Assembly: GCF_020176715.1 (NCBI RefSeq)
Contig: NZ_JAIVMF010000010.1
Coordinates: forward strand, 99,888-163,887
Direction of reading: 5' to 3'
Origin: Stappia stellulata
GTDB lineage: Bacteria; Pseudomonadota; Alphaproteobacteria; Rhizobiales; Stappiaceae
Length of the DNA: 64,000 nt
The notes beneath the pieces are model-generated. The model saw nothing but the letters and a program-made list of their open reading frames with translations. It was not told the origin of the DNA and did not search any database. The position numbers and the translations under genes are program-made. Below are positions 52,525 to 61,790 of this stretch, piece by piece; the first letter of the stretch is position 1; every line of letters begins with the position of its first letter.

Positions 52525-53973
52525 TCAGGTGCCGCCAACCGCCATCGCCGGGGCCTTCGCCGTCCAGCCCGTCGCCTCGTCATAGGCCTTGGCGACCTGC
52601 AAGACACCGAGATCGTCACGCGGCCGGCCGATGATCTGGAAACCCGTTGGCAGGCCTTCGGCGTTGAAGCCGGCCGGCACGGACACGGCCGGAAGGCCCA
52701 AGAGGCTGACGCCGATGACCGTCTCCATCCAGCGGTGATAGGTTTCCATCGTGCGCCCGGCGATCTCCTTCGGCCAGTCGAGTGTGACGTTGAAGGGATA
52801 GACCTGTGCGCTCGGGGCGACCAGATAGTCGTAGCGCTCGAAAAGCCGCAGCACGGCGCGATACCAGGCGCTGCGCATTGAACTCGCCTCTTCGATGGCC
52901 GTCATCGACAGCGCGCGCCCGCGTTCGATCTCCCAGATCGCGGCGGGCTTCAGCTTGTCGCGGGTGGCGGGGTCGTCGTAGATCGCTCCGAGTTTCGCGG
53001 CCACGCGCCAACTGCGCAGATCCGTCCAGGATTGCCAGATGCGCTCCGGGGCATAGCCCGGTCCGGTTTCCTCCACATGGGCGCCAAGCTCGACGAGCCG
53101 CGTCAGTCCGTCACCCACGAGGTCGAGAATGCCGTCCTCGAACGGCAGATGGCCGTCGAGATCGCCGAGCGACCCGATGCGCAGGCCCTTGGCCTTCGGC
53201 GTGAGCGGTGCTGCAAAGAGGCTGCCGTCACCGTCGAGCGACTGCGGCGCGCGCGGGTCGTGGCCGGCCTGCACGGACAGGAGCATCGCCAGATCGTCGA
53301 GGTCGCGGGCCATCGGCCCGTCGGTCGCCATCGTGTCCATGAAGAGTTCGGGCGCGGGGCCGGACGGCACCCGTCCGTAGCTCGGGCGCATGCCGATGAC
53401 GTTGTTGAAGGCGGCCGGATTGCGCAGCGAGCCCATCATGTCGCTGCCGTCGGCAACCGCGAAGATCCGGGCCGCGATGGCCGCCGCCGCCCCGCCGCTG
53501 GAGCCGCCGGCGCTGCGGGTGGTGTCATAGGGGTTCAGCGTCGGGCCGAACAGCGGATTATAGGTATGCGAGCCGAGGCCGAATTCCGGGACGTTGGTCT
53601 TGCCGATTAGAATGGCCCCGGCCGAGCGCATGCGCGCCACATGGATGCTGTCTTCCGCCGGCACCTGACGGGCGAAGACGGGCGATCCCATGGTGGTCGT
53701 CAGCCCCGCCGTCATGGCGAGATCCTTGATCGCCTGCGGCATGCCGTGCATCCAGCCGCGCGAATGCCCGGCGGCAAGTTCGGCGTCCAGCGTGTCGGCT
53801 TCGGCGAGCAGCGCATCCGTGTCGCGCAGCGACACAACGGCATTGAGCGTCGGATTGAGCGTGGCGATGCGGGCAAGCGTTGCCTGCATCACCTCGCGCG
53901 CCGAGACACGCCTTGCGTGGATCGCGTCCGACAGGGCGCGCGCGGACAGCGCGGTGATTTCGTCTGCGGTCAT
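52525..53973 (-). CDS. Amidase (amidase-signature family)
   Basis: A 482-residue amidase-signature hydrolase. The Ser-cisSer-Lys triad is visible: Lys83 in PQAIKDL, Ser158/Ser159 in AGGSSGGAAAA, and nucleophile Ser182 in GSDMMGSLRNPA. The common form of the last motif is GSDxGGSIR; the MM variant occurs in a subgroup of proteobacterial amidases. There is no signal peptide, so it works in the cytoplasm. It has no GatB/GatC neighbours, so it is not the tRNA amidotransferase. The gene is monocistronic and convergent with the TRAP/lyase operon. Confidence 0.93.
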   Translation of the reverse strand: MTADEITALSARALSDAIHARRVSAREVMQATLARIATLNPTLNAVVSLRDTDALLAEADTLDAELAAGHSRGWMHGMPQAIKDLAMTAGLTTTMGSPVFARQVPAEDSIHVARMRSAGAILIGKTNVPEFGLGSHTYNPLFGPTLNPYDTTRSAGGSSGGAAAAIAARIFAVADGSDMMGSLRNPAAFNNVIGMRPSYGRVPSGPAPELFMDTMATDGPMARDLDDLAMLLSVQAGHDPRAPQSLDGDGSLFAAPLTPKAKGLRIGSLGDLDGHLPFEDGILDLVGDGLTRLVELGAHVEETGPGYAPERIWQSWTDLRSWRVAAKLGAIYDDPATRDKLKPAAIWEIERGRALSMTAIEEASSMRSAWYRAVLRLFERYDYLVAPSAQVYPFNVTLDWPKEIAGRTMETYHRWMETVIGVSLLGLPAVSVPAGFNAEGLPTGFQIIGRPRDDLGVLQVAKAYDEATGWTAKAPAMAVGGT

Positions 53974-54015
53974 TGTCCGGGCCTCCCGTCCCGTGTGCCT
54001 TGAAGAAACAGGGAC

Positions 54016-54990
54016 TTAAGAGCCGACCTTTTCCGCCAGCGGATCGTAGAGCGGATTGCTGGTGCCGAACACATAGTCAAGCGTGGTGACGCTGACATGC
54101 GGCGCGCCGTGGTCGCGCAGCAGCGTCGCGCAATCGGCGGCACTTGCAGCCGGGCAATGCAGCAGCAGCGGCTGGCCGACCTGGGTGCCGAAGGGCGCGA
54201 TCGCGCCGAACTGCTCGCCGGCCGCGCGGGCCGTCAATTCGGGGGCTGCCACCAGCGCGCGGATTTCCCGGAAGCCCCGGGCGCGCTCTTCGGCCGCGAT
54301 CCGGTCGAGGATGATGCGGGCAAAGCCCAGCTGCTCGGCGCTCCAGTCCGCGCTCAGCGAGGCGACCAGATTGGCCTGGCTCTTCAGGATCACGCCGTCG
54401 TCGAGGATCTTCAGATTGTTGGCGACAAGCGTCGAGCCGGTGGTGGTGATGTCGACGATCAGTTCCGCCGTTCCGGCCGCCGGCGCGCCTTCGGTGGCGC
54501 CGGCGCTTTCCACGATCCGGTAGTCGGAAATGCCGTGTTCGGCGAAGAAGCGGCGCGTCAGCGTCACATATTTGGTCGCGACCCGCAGCCGCTCACCCTT
54601 GCGGGCGCGAAAATGCGCCGCGACATCGGCAAGGTCGGCCATGGTCGACACGTCGATCCAGGCGTCCGGCACGGCGACCACAACATCTGCGAAGCCGAAG
54701 CCGAGCGGGGTGACGGTGTGCACGCTGGTCTCTGGGTCAGCAATGGTTTCATGCACCAGATCGAGCCCGGTGACGCCCAGATGCGCCTGACCGTTGGCGA
54801 GTTCCCGCGCGATTTCGGAGGCCGAGAGAAAGGCGATTTCCACCTGGCTGGCCTCGAAGCGTCCGAGCCGGCCGCGATAGTTGCGCGCGCCGCCGGGCTG
54901 GCGCACGGGCAGGCCGGCGCGGGCGAAGAAATCGTGCGTGTTGTCCTGCAGCCGCCCCTTGGAGGGAATGGCGATGGTCAATGCCGTCAT
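54016..54990 (-). CDS. hisG: ATP phosphoribosyltransferase catalytic subunit
   Basis: A 324-residue His[12 protein letters not shown] starts the protein, [13 protein letters not shown] [10 protein letters not shown] lies near 72, and the phosphate-binding [19 protein letters not shown] lies near 170. It makes phosphoribosyl-ATP, the first step of histidine synthesis. Short-form HisG, which needs HisZ, is usually 200-230 residues, while this one has an extra C-terminal segment of about 100 residues, as in some Rhizobiales. It is the last gene of hisS-hisZ-hisG, seven bases after hisZ. The ATG at 54990 was chosen by family N-terminus. Confidence 0.93.
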   Translation of the reverse strand: MTALTIAIPSKGRLQDNTHDFFARAGLPVRQPGGARNYRGRLGRFEASQVEIAFLSASEIARELANGQAHLGVTGLDLVHETIADPETSVHTVTPLGFGFADVVVAVPDAWIDVSTMADLADVAAHFRARKGERLRVATKYVTLTRRFFAEHGISDYRIVESAGATEGAPAAGTAELIVDITTTGSTLVANNLKILDDGVILKSQANLVASLSADWSAEQLGFARIILDRIAAEERARGFREIRALVAAPELTARAAGEQFGAIAPFGTQVGQPLLLHCPAASAADCATLLRDHGAPHVSVTTLDYVFGTSNPLYDPLAEKVGS

Positions 54991-54997
54991 GACACCC

Positions 54998-56110
54998 TCA
55001 AATGCGATCCAGCCAGATGGAAAACCCGGTGGCCGGAATGTGAGCCGTGGCGCCGAGCAGCGCCAGAAGCCTGTCGTAGCGTCCGCCGCCGACGATCTGG
55101 CCTGCCGTCTCGCGCGAGGCGGAATGGATCTCGAAAACGAAGCCGGTGTAATAGTCGAGCCGGCGACCGAAATCGGCGGCAAACGTCAGGGACGCGTCGG
55201 AGATGCCATGTGCGGCGATGGCATCGAGGCGGGCGGAGAAACTCTCCAGCGCCTGCGTCAGGTCGAGGCCGACGTCCTTCGCAAAGACCTCGATGGTCTT
55301 CACCGAGGCGCGCGGATCGCCGGCAATCGCCAGATAGCGGGTCAAAACGTCGGCAGCGCGGTCGGTCTCGGGGTCGTGGCGGGCAAGGGCCGCCTGTTCC
55401 AAAAGCCGCTCGGCGATGTCGCTGGCGCTGCGTCCGGCAATCGGCTTGAGGCCGGTCAGGCGCAGAAGCTCGGCGACCGCCGACTGGGCCGTGTCTTGGG
55501 CAAGCCCCTCGAGCGCGCGGGCAAGGGTCGCCGCCGAGGACGTGTCGTCGCGCTCCGCCTCGCCGCCGCTTCGCATGGCGCGGATCGCCGCGTCCAGCCG
55601 GTCGCGTTCGCCGAAGAGATCGCCGAGACGGCGCTCCCACACCGCCGGCAGGTTCAGCCCGCCGAGCACGGCGCGAAACAGCGCCTCGTCGCCGATGTGG
55701 ATGCGCGCGTCGATGACGCCGAGCGTTTCCAGCGCGGAGAGCGCCAGCGCCAGCGTGTCGGCGTCGGCGGCTTCCAGGTCGGCGCGGCCGAGACATTCCA
55801 CGCCCGCCTGCATGAACTCGCCCGCGCCGTCCTGGCGCTGGCGGAACACCTTGCCGCAATAGGAATAGCGCGCCGGCGTCTCCGGCGCGCCGCCGTCGAG
55901 ATGCGCCCGGCAGACCGGGATCGTGTAGTCGGGGCGCAGGCAAAGCTCCTCGCCGGCGCGGTCGCTGGTGAGATACATGCGCCCGCGAATGTCCTCGCCG
56001 ATCAGGTCGAGGAAGAGCCGCGAGGGTTGCAGGATCTCAGGTTCCATCGCCGGAAAGCCTTCGGCCTGAAACAGCTCGCGCAGACTGGCGTAAGGGTCGG
56101 GCAGGGTCAT
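54998..56110 (-). CDS. hisZ: ATP phosphoribosyltransferase regulatory subunit
   Basis: A 370-residue class II aminoacyl-tRNA-synthetase paralogue. Motif-2-like [22 protein letters not shown] (first part near 82) and the C-terminal [14 protein letters not shown] resemble HisRS, but no anticodon domain is present. HisZ forms a hetero-octamer with HisG and confers histidine feedback inhibition. Its start overlaps the hisS stop by four bases, which supports the assignment over a second HisRS. Confidence 0.93.
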   Translation of the reverse strand: MTLPDPYASLRELFQAEGFPAMEPEILQPSRLFLDLIGEDIRGRMYLTSDRAGEELCLRPDYTIPVCRAHLDGGAPETPARYSYCGKVFRQRQDGAGEFMQAGVECLGRADLEAADADTLALALSALETLGVIDARIHIGDEALFRAVLGGLNLPAVWERRLGDLFGERDRLDAAIRAMRSGGEAERDDTSSAATLARALEGLAQDTAQSAVAELLRLTGLKPIAGRSASDIAERLLEQAALARHDPETDRAADVLTRYLAIAGDPRASVKTIEVFAKDVGLDLTQALESFSARLDAIAAHGISDASLTFAADFGRRLDYYTGFVFEIHSASRETAGQIVGGGRYDRLLALLGATAHIPATGFSIWLDRI

Positions 56111-57660
56111 GCGCCGGCTCCTTCCGTGCCGCTCTTCGCGCGGTCGTCGGCCTGTTCGGCGAGCATGCGCTTCACCGTCTCGACCAGCTCGGCCTCGGGC
56201 ACGCTGATCTGCGCCGGGCGGCTTTCGCGCCAGGTCACATTGTCGGCGATCTCGCCGGACAGCCGCTTGCCCTCGATCAGGTCCTTGATCTGGACGACGC
56301 CCTCGGCGCGTTCGTCGCCGCCCTGGATGATGGCGAGCGGGCAGTCGCGCCGGTCGGCGTATTTGAGCTGGTTGCCGAATTTCTTCCAGTTGCCCTGGTA
56401 CATCTCGGCGCGGATGCCGGCGGACCGCAGGTCCTGGGTCATCTTCTGGTAGCGCGCGAGGTTTGCCGTGTCGCCGTCCATCACGGTGACCAGCACGGGC
56501 GCGAGCACCGCGTCGTCCTTGAGCTTGCCGAGGTTCTTCAGCGCCGTCATCAGCCGCGAGACGCCGATGGAAAAGCCGGTCGCCGGCACGTCGCGCCCGG
56601 TGAAGCGCTTGACCAGCCCGTCATAGCGCCCGCCGCCGCCGACGGAGCCGAACTGCACGACCTCGCCCTTCTCGTTGGTGACGTCGAAGAGGAGCTCCGC
56701 CTCATAGACGGGCCCGGTGTAATATTCGAGGCCGCGCACGACGGAGGGGTCGACGGAAATCCGGTCGGCCTTGTAGCCGGCCGAGGTCACCAGATCGGAA
56801 ATCAGCTTGAGCTCGCTGAAGCCTGCCTCGAATTCCTCGTTGATCGCCAGCTTGGAAAGCGCGGCCGTCTTGAAGGTGAGATCGTTGCGGTCGTCGATCA
56901 GGTCGTCGATGGCCGAGGCTTCCAGGATCTCGATGATCGCCTCGATGGCGGTCGCGGAGAGGTTCGCGCCCTTGGTGAAGTCGCCGCTCTCGTCCTTGCG
57001 GCCCTCGCCAAGCAGCAGGCGCACGCCTTCGCTGCCGAACTTGTCGTATTTGTCCATCGCCCTGAGCACGGTCAGCCGCCGCTCGGCGTCTTCCGGATCG
57101 CCGAGGCCGATCGCCGCCATCACGCCGTCGAGCACCTTGCGGTTGTTGACGCGGATGATGTACTGGCCGCGCGGAATGCCGAGGGCCTCCATCGTGTCGG
57201 CCATCATCATGCACATTTCCGCGTCCGCCTGGACGCCCGGTGCGCCGACCGTATCGGCGTCGAACTGCATGAACTGACGGAAGCGACCGGGGCCGGGCTT
57301 TTCATTGCGGAACACCCAGCCGGCGCGGTAGCTGCGAAACGGCAGCTGGATCTCGTTGATGTTTTCCGACACATGGCGGGCGAGCGGCGCGGTCAGGTCG
57401 TAGCGCAGGCTCATCCACTGTTCGTCGTCGTCCTGCACGGAAAAGACGCCGGCATTCGGCCGGTCGGTGTCGGGCAGGAATTTTCCGAGGCAATCGGTGT
57501 ATTCGAACGCCGGCGTTTCCACCGGATCGAAGCCATAGGCCTCGTAGACGCCGCGGATCTTCGCCAGCATCGCGTCGGTCGCGCGGATGTCTGCGGCGGA
57601 GCGGTCGACGAAGCCGCGCGGCAGGCGCGCCTTGAGCTTGTTCGGTTTGGTCTTGGCCAT
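56107..57660 (-). CDS. hisS: Histidyl-tRNA synthetase
   Basis: A 517-residue class II synthetase that charges tRNA-His. Motif 2 is recognisable at [19 protein letters not shown] (near 110). The histidine-A segment [13 protein letters not shown] and motif 3 [10 protein letters not shown] follow, and a C-terminal anticodon-binding domain comes after about residue 400. It is about 90 residues longer than E. coli HisS because of insertions, as in the alphaproteobacterial type. First gene of hisS-hisZ-hisG; the 260 bases upstream are shared with a divergent glycosyltransferase gene. Confidence 0.95.
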   Translation of the reverse strand: MAKTKPNKLKARLPRGFVDRSAADIRATDAMLAKIRGVYEAYGFDPVETPAFEYTDCLGKFLPDTDRPNAGVFSVQDDDEQWMSLRYDLTAPLARHVSENINEIQLPFRSYRAGWVFRNEKPGPGRFRQFMQFDADTVGAPGVQADAEMCMMMADTMEALGIPRGQYIIRVNNRKVLDGVMAAIGLGDPEDAERRLTVLRAMDKYDKFGSEGVRLLLGEGRKDESGDFTKGANLSATAIEAIIEILEASAIDDLIDDRNDLTFKTAALSKLAINEEFEAGFSELKLISDLVTSAGYKADRISVDPSVVRGLEYYTGPVYEAELLFDVTNEKGEVVQFGSVGGGGRYDGLVKRFTGRDVPATGFSIGVSRLMTALKNLGKLKDDAVLAPVLVTVMDGDTANLARYQKMTQDLRSAGIRAEMYQGNWKKFGNQLKYADRRDCPLAIIQGGDERAEGVVQIKDLIEGKRLSGEIADNVTWRESRPAQISVPEAELVETVKRMLAEQADDRAKSGTEGAGA

Positions 57661-57920
57661 TGGCGTTTGAAGGTCCGTTCAATCGGGAAGGGGCAAAGGG
57701 GACAAACCCCGGTGCCGGTTGCCGGTTTCCTAGACGAAACGGCGGTCGCGGGCAAGGATCGCAGCCGAAACGCGGGTTTGCGGCTTAACCGAGATCGAAG
57801 CCCGCCCGCCTGAACGCTTGCAATCGGGGACGGGCGGACTATGGTCCCGCGCGAAAACGCGACCGTGCGGCACTTGAGCTGCGCGCACGTCACGTCGCGT
57901 CTCTCTCGCTGAGGTTCAAC
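57661..57920. promoter_or_regulatory. Divergent promoter region of hisS and the glycosyltransferase operon
   Basis: A 260-base gene-free interval between two divergent starts. It must hold promoters for both units. I find no convincing T-box, attenuator peptide or operator in it; an in-frame histidine-rich leader peptide is also not evident. Confidence 0.35.
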
Positions 57921-59138
57921 GTGCCCATGCCGGTCGACGGCGCATCGCTTCCGCAATCCACGAGCGCCGACGCATCCGCCGGCGACGCCTCCGGCATGCC
58001 GGGCGCCGCAGCGCCCGCCGTGCGCGCACCGCGCCTGTCGGTCGTGCTGCCGACGTTCAACGAACGCGACAACCTGCCCGTCCTGATCGAGCGGCTCGAC
58101 GCCACGCTTGCCGGCATCGCCTGGGAAGCCATCGTCGTCGACGACAATTCCCCCGACGGCACGACCGAGGTCGCGCGCCGGCTGGCGAACAGCGACCCGC
58201 GCATCCGCGTCATCCGCCGCGTCGGCCGGCGCGGCCTGTCGGGCGCCTGCATCGAGGGCATGCTGGCCTCTTCCGCCGACTTCGTCGCGGTGATGGATGC
58301 CGACCTGCAGCACGACGAGACGCTCCTGCCGAAGATGCTGGCAAGGCTCGCCGGAGACGGCACGGCCGGCAATCCGGGTGCGGATCTCGCCGTCGCCAGC
58401 CGTCATGTCGAAGGCGGGGCTGTGGGCGACGGCCTGTCGGCGGTGCGCGCATCCGGGTCGGGCCTTGCCAACCGTCTGGCGCGCATCTTCCTGCATGTTG
58501 ATCTTTCGGATCCGATGAGCGGCTTCTTCATGATCCGCCGCGCCGAGGTTGAACGTCTCGCGCCGCAGCTCTCCTCGCAGGGCTTCAAGATCCTGCTGGA
58601 CATTGTCGCCAGCGCGAAGGGATCCTTGCGCATCGTCGAGCTGCCCTTCGTCTTCCGCGAAAGGCTGCACGGTCAAAGCAAGCTCGACACGCTGGTCGCG
58701 CTCGATTTTCTGGGGCTTATCTTGTCGAAACTGGTTGGCGATCTCGTGTCCGTGCGCTTCCTGATGTTCATGATGGTCGGGGCCTCCGGCGTCGTCGTGC
58801 ACATGGTGGCGCTGTTCTCGCTGATCGAAGGCTTCGCGATGAACTTCCAGGTCGCGCAGACGGCGGCGACCTTCGTTGCCATGACGACCAACTTCTATCT
58901 CAACAACCGGCTGACCTACCGCGACCGCCGCCTGCACGGCTGGGCCGCCTTGCGCGGGCTTTTCACCTTCTATGTGGTCTGCGGCTTCGGCGTGATCGCC
59001 AATGTCGGCGTCGCCTCGCTGATCTATCAGGAAGACGCCGGCCGCATCCTCATCGGCGTGGCCGGTGCCGCCGGCGCGGTGATGGGCGCGGTGTGGAACT
59101 ATGCCGCAAGCTCGGTCCTGACCTGGCGCAAGGCCTGA
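57921..59138 (+). CDS. GT2 polyprenol-phosphate glycosyltransferase fused to a GtrA-like membrane domain
   Basis: A 405-residue protein. The N-terminal GT2 domain (about 36-265) has LSVVLPTFNERDNLPVLIE, VVDDNSPDGT and MDADLQHDE, as in dolichyl/polyprenol-phosphate mannose synthases (DPM1-like). The C-terminal GtrA domain (about 275-400) adds four TM helices, including FLMFMMVGASGVVVHM. It should load a sugar onto undecaprenyl phosphate and help flip it. The start may be GTG 57921, with GAGG six bases upstream, or ATG 57927. Next comes a GT39 transferase that would use this lipid-linked sugar. Confidence 0.9.
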   Translation: MPMPVDGASLPQSTSADASAGDASGMPGAAAPAVRAPRLSVVLPTFNERDNLPVLIERLDATLAGIAWEAIVVDDNSPDGTTEVARRLANSDPRIRVIRRVGRRGLSGACIEGMLASSADFVAVMDADLQHDETLLPKMLARLAGDGTAGNPGADLAVASRHVEGGAVGDGLSAVRASGSGLANRLARIFLHVDLSDPMSGFFMIRRAEVERLAPQLSSQGFKILLDIVASAKGSLRIVELPFVFRERLHGQSKLDTLVALDFLGLILSKLVGDLVSVRFLMFMMVGASGVVVHMVALFSLIEGFAMNFQVAQTAATFVAMTTNFYLNNRLTYRDRRLHGWAALRGLFTFYVVCGFGVIANVGVASLIYQEDAGRILIGVAGAAGAVMGAVWNYAASSVLTWRKA

Positions 59139-59145
59139 GGCGGTG

Positions 59146-60660
59146 ATGGCGCCCGCGACCCGCGAGGCCGGAACGGAGCTGACGGTCTGGCTGCGCCCGG
59201 CCACGCTGGCGCTCCTCGTCCTGGCGCTCACGGCGGTGAAGCTTGTCGTCGCCGCCAATTCGGGGCTGGCCGAGGATGAAGCCTATTACCGGCTCTGGGG
59301 GCTGAACCCCGCCGCCGGCTATTACGACCACCCGCCGATGGTCGGCTGGTGGGTGGCGGCCGGCCTGTGGATCGCCGGCGACACGCCGCTCGGCATTCGT
59401 CTCCTGCCGGTTCTCTCCGCTCTTGTCGGTTCGGCTGCGCTCTGGCGCACCGGTTTCCTGCTCTTCGGCGCGCGCGCGGCCGGCTGGGCGGTGCTCTTCT
59501 TCAACGCCTCGCTTCTGATCGGGATCGGCAGCCTGCTCGCCACCCCCGACGCCCCCTCGGTGTTCTTCTGGGGGCTGACAATCTGGGCGCTTGCCGAGCT
59601 GCACGCCGGCCGAAACGCCAACTGGTGGCTGGCCGTCGGCGTCTTCGCCGGGCTTGGCCTTGCGTCGAAATATTCGGTTCTCTTTCTGGGGGCCGGCATC
59701 GTGCTGTGGCTTCTGCTGGTGCCCGACGCCCGGCGCTGGTGGGCGAGCTGGCAGCTCTGGGCGGGGGGCCTCATCGCCTGTGTCATCGTCGCGCCGGTGG
59801 TGCTGTGGAACGCCGATCACGAGTGGGCGTCCTTCATCAAGCAGTTCGGCCGCGCCGTGCCGGACGGCTGGAGCACAAAGTATATTTTCGAATTTATCGG
59901 CGCGGTGATCGGCCTGCTCAATCCGCTGGTCGCGGTTCTGGCGGCGGTCGGCCTTGCCAGAGCCATTCGCGGCGCCCGGCGGGGCGATGCCGCCTTCGGC
60001 CTCATGCTCTGGACCTGCGTGCCGTTCTTCGTCTACCTGCTGGCGCATTCGCTGCATTCGCGCGTCCAGGGCAACTGGCCGGCGCCGCTCTTTCCAGCCC
60101 TTGCCCTTCTGGCCGGCGTCGTTGCCGCCGATCCGCCGGCGGCATTCCGGCGCGGTTTTGGCCTGCTGGCCAGGGCTGCGGTGGTGCTTGGCGTTACCGT
60201 GTCGCTCGTCGTCTATGTGCATGCGGTGCAGCCGCTGACCGGGAGCCTGGCGCGCAAGGATCCGACCTTCCAGACCCGCGGCTGGCCGGACATCCGCGAT
60301 GGGGTGATAAAGCTTGCCGAAGACGAGGGCGCGGCCTGGATCGCGACCTACGGCTACGGGCTCAACGCGCAGCTTGCGGTCAATCTCGCAGGCATCCTGC
60401 CGGTCGAACAGCTCACCGAGCGCATCCGCTATGTCATGCGGCCCTCCCTCGATGCCGCGACGCTGGCCCGCCCTGCGCTCTTCGTCGTGGAGGCGCGGCG
60501 CGATCCGGGCGCGGCGGTGCTGGGCGAGCGCTTCGGCGAGGTGGCCCGTGTTGCCGTGCTGACCCGCCGGGTGAAGGGCGTGGCGCTGGAGGATCTCGTC
60601 GTCTACCGGGTCGCGGCGCCGCGCGGCGCTCCGCTCGACCCGGTTTACCCGCTCCCCTGA
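59146..60660 (+). CDS. GT39-family (ArnT/PMT-like) membrane glycosyltransferase
   Basis: A 504-residue integral-membrane GT-C transferase with about 11-12 TM helices. The acidic active-site motif AEDEAYYRLWG (near 38-48) and the following YYDHPPMVGWW are hallmarks of ArnT/PMT_2 enzymes. It would move a sugar from a polyprenyl-phosphate donor, presumably the upstream GT2 product, to an acceptor on the periplasmic face, such as lipid A or another envelope lipid. ATG 59146 follows GAGGCGG and comes seven bases after the previous stop. The acceptor is unknown. Confidence 0.9.
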   Translation: MAPATREAGTELTVWLRPATLALLVLALTAVKLVVAANSGLAEDEAYYRLWGLNPAAGYYDHPPMVGWWVAAGLWIAGDTPLGIRLLPVLSALVGSAALWRTGFLLFGARAAGWAVLFFNASLLIGIGSLLATPDAPSVFFWGLTIWALAELHAGRNANWWLAVGVFAGLGLASKYSVLFLGAGIVLWLLLVPDARRWWASWQLWAGGLIACVIVAPVVLWNADHEWASFIKQFGRAVPDGWSTKYIFEFIGAVIGLLNPLVAVLAAVGLARAIRGARRGDAAFGLMLWTCVPFFVYLLAHSLHSRVQGNWPAPLFPALALLAGVVAADPPAAFRRGFGLLARAAVVLGVTVSLVVYVHAVQPLTGSLARKDPTFQTRGWPDIRDGVIKLAEDEGAAWIATYGYGLNAQLAVNLAGILPVEQLTERIRYVMRPSLDAATLARPALFVVEARRDPGAAVLGERFGEVARVAVLTRRVKGVALEDLVVYRVAAPRGAPLDPVYPLP

Positions 60661-60711
60661 GCCGCCTCACCCTCTTGGCAGGGACCGCGGATCGGCGCAT
60701 AGGATAGAGCG

Positions 60712-61518
60712 ATGAAACGCATTCTCATGACCGCGCCCGACTACGGGCTGGCCTTCGGCATCGACCGGACCCTGCGCGAGCTGATCGCGGAAGGCCGCTT
60801 GTCCGCCGTCGGGTGCCTGGTCGCCTCCGACCTGTGGTCGCGCGAATATCTGCCGCTGCGCGATGCCGTCGATGCGCAGCGCCACCGAACCCTGGTCGGG
60901 CTGACGGTCGCGCTAACCCGTCCCCATGCGCCGGTGTCGGTGCGCGGGCGCACCCGCTTCGGCGATGCCTTTCCGCGCCCGCGCTGGTGGCGCTGGCGCG
61001 ATGCGCTGCGGCTTGTCCCGGCGGAGGATCTGGCGGAAGAGGTCGACGCCCAGCTCGTGTGTTTCGAGGAATATTATCAGCGCCCGCCCGACTTTTTGCA
61101 TGTGGCGGACGACCTCATGGCGCTGCCGCGCGTCGCGCGCATCGTGATGAAGACGGTCGCCCTGCGCAAGCACGCGCCGGCGCTGCTGTCGCCGGCCTGG
61201 GAGGGCGAGGGGCGGCGGGCCCGCCACGCCGCGCGCGTCTTTGCCCGGCAGGCGGCGCGGGCGCGCCTGCGCGTGCTGCAGCGCGGCCCGTCGTTTCCCC
61301 AGGTGCCGGCCCTGGACGCGCAGGAGACCCACCTGCGCAGCGGCTTCAACGGGCTCGACGACCGCACGATGGTGTTGTGCCGGCTTGGCGAGGCGGATGA
61401 CCGTCTTCGCCGCATGGAGCCGCGGACCGAGCTGAGCGTGCGCGAGACCCAGACCGGGTTTTTCAAGAGCCCGGTGTTTCCGCTGCTTCTCGTCGAGAAG
61501 GACATTTTTCTGTATTGA
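60712..61518 (+). CDS. ChbG/HpnK (YdjC)-like protein with degenerate metal site
   Basis: A 268-residue protein with the overall pattern of ChbG/HpnK carbohydrate deacetylases (MKRILMTAPDYGLAFGID start, then VGLTVALT, then PDFLHVADDLMALP). The active members read ADDxG, GLHLTL and DGHQHxH at these places. Here the first acidic residue is Pro9, the second-site histidine is Thr and the third-site histidines are missing; only Asp10 remains. It is therefore probably inactive as a metal-dependent deacetylase, or is a divergent family. It lies 51 bases after the GT39 gene in the same operon, so a role in the same glycolipid pathway is likely. Confidence 0.75.
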   Translation: MKRILMTAPDYGLAFGIDRTLRELIAEGRLSAVGCLVASDLWSREYLPLRDAVDAQRHRTLVGLTVALTRPHAPVSVRGRTRFGDAFPRPRWWRWRDALRLVPAEDLAEEVDAQLVCFEEYYQRPPDFLHVADDLMALPRVARIVMKTVALRKHAPALLSPAWEGEGRRARHAARVFARQAARARLRVLQRGPSFPQVPALDAQETHLRSGFNGLDDRTMVLCRLGEADDRLRRMEPRTELSVRETQTGFFKSPVFPLLLVEKDIFLY

Positions 61519-61541
61519 GCAGGCGGGCAGCTTCTCGAACG

Positions 61542-61580
61542 AAATCCGGCCCCCCGCGGGGATTGGGGAGCCGGATTTTC
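61542..61580 (+). terminator. Terminator after the glycosyltransferase operon
   Basis: AAATCCGGC (61542-61550) pairs with GCCGGATTT (61570-61578), with an inner CCCC/GGGG pairing, and a short T-run at the end (GGATTTTCG). It begins 24 bases after the stop of the last gene. Confidence 0.7.
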
Positions 61581-61656
61581 GTTGGGGAGGACCGCCGCGA
61601 GGTCAGGGAAGCGGCGGTTGGTGACTGCAACCATGCGTCAACCGTGTTTTGCGAAC

Positions 61657-61672
61657 AGTGACGGCGATCACA
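61657..61672. promoter_or_regulatory. CRP-like binding site upstream of the crp/fnr-family gene
   Basis: AGTGA-CGGCGA-TCACA matches the CRP consensus TGTGA-N6-TCACA at nine of ten positions, with the exact six-base spacer. It lies 134 bases before the chosen start of a regulator whose recognition helix has the CRP-type R-E-x-V-x-R residues. Autoregulation is the natural reading. Confidence 0.6.
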
Positions 61673-61790
61673 CAATGCGTTTTGTCGCAAGGCAAGGCAC
61701 GGTATGATGGCCGGCAGCGGCGCGTGCACCGGGGCAGGATGGTTTGCGCGCTGCGATGCAGATGAGATGCGGCCAAGCGGGGCAGGGCGG

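Noticed and set aside
52525..53973. GatA subunit of the tRNA amidotransferase
   Set aside because: No gatB or gatC neighbours, and the GSDMMGS variant and overall sequence fit a general amidase subgroup.
54998..56110. A second histidyl-tRNA synthetase
   Set aside because: It lacks an anticodon-binding domain and lies between hisS and hisG, which fits HisZ.
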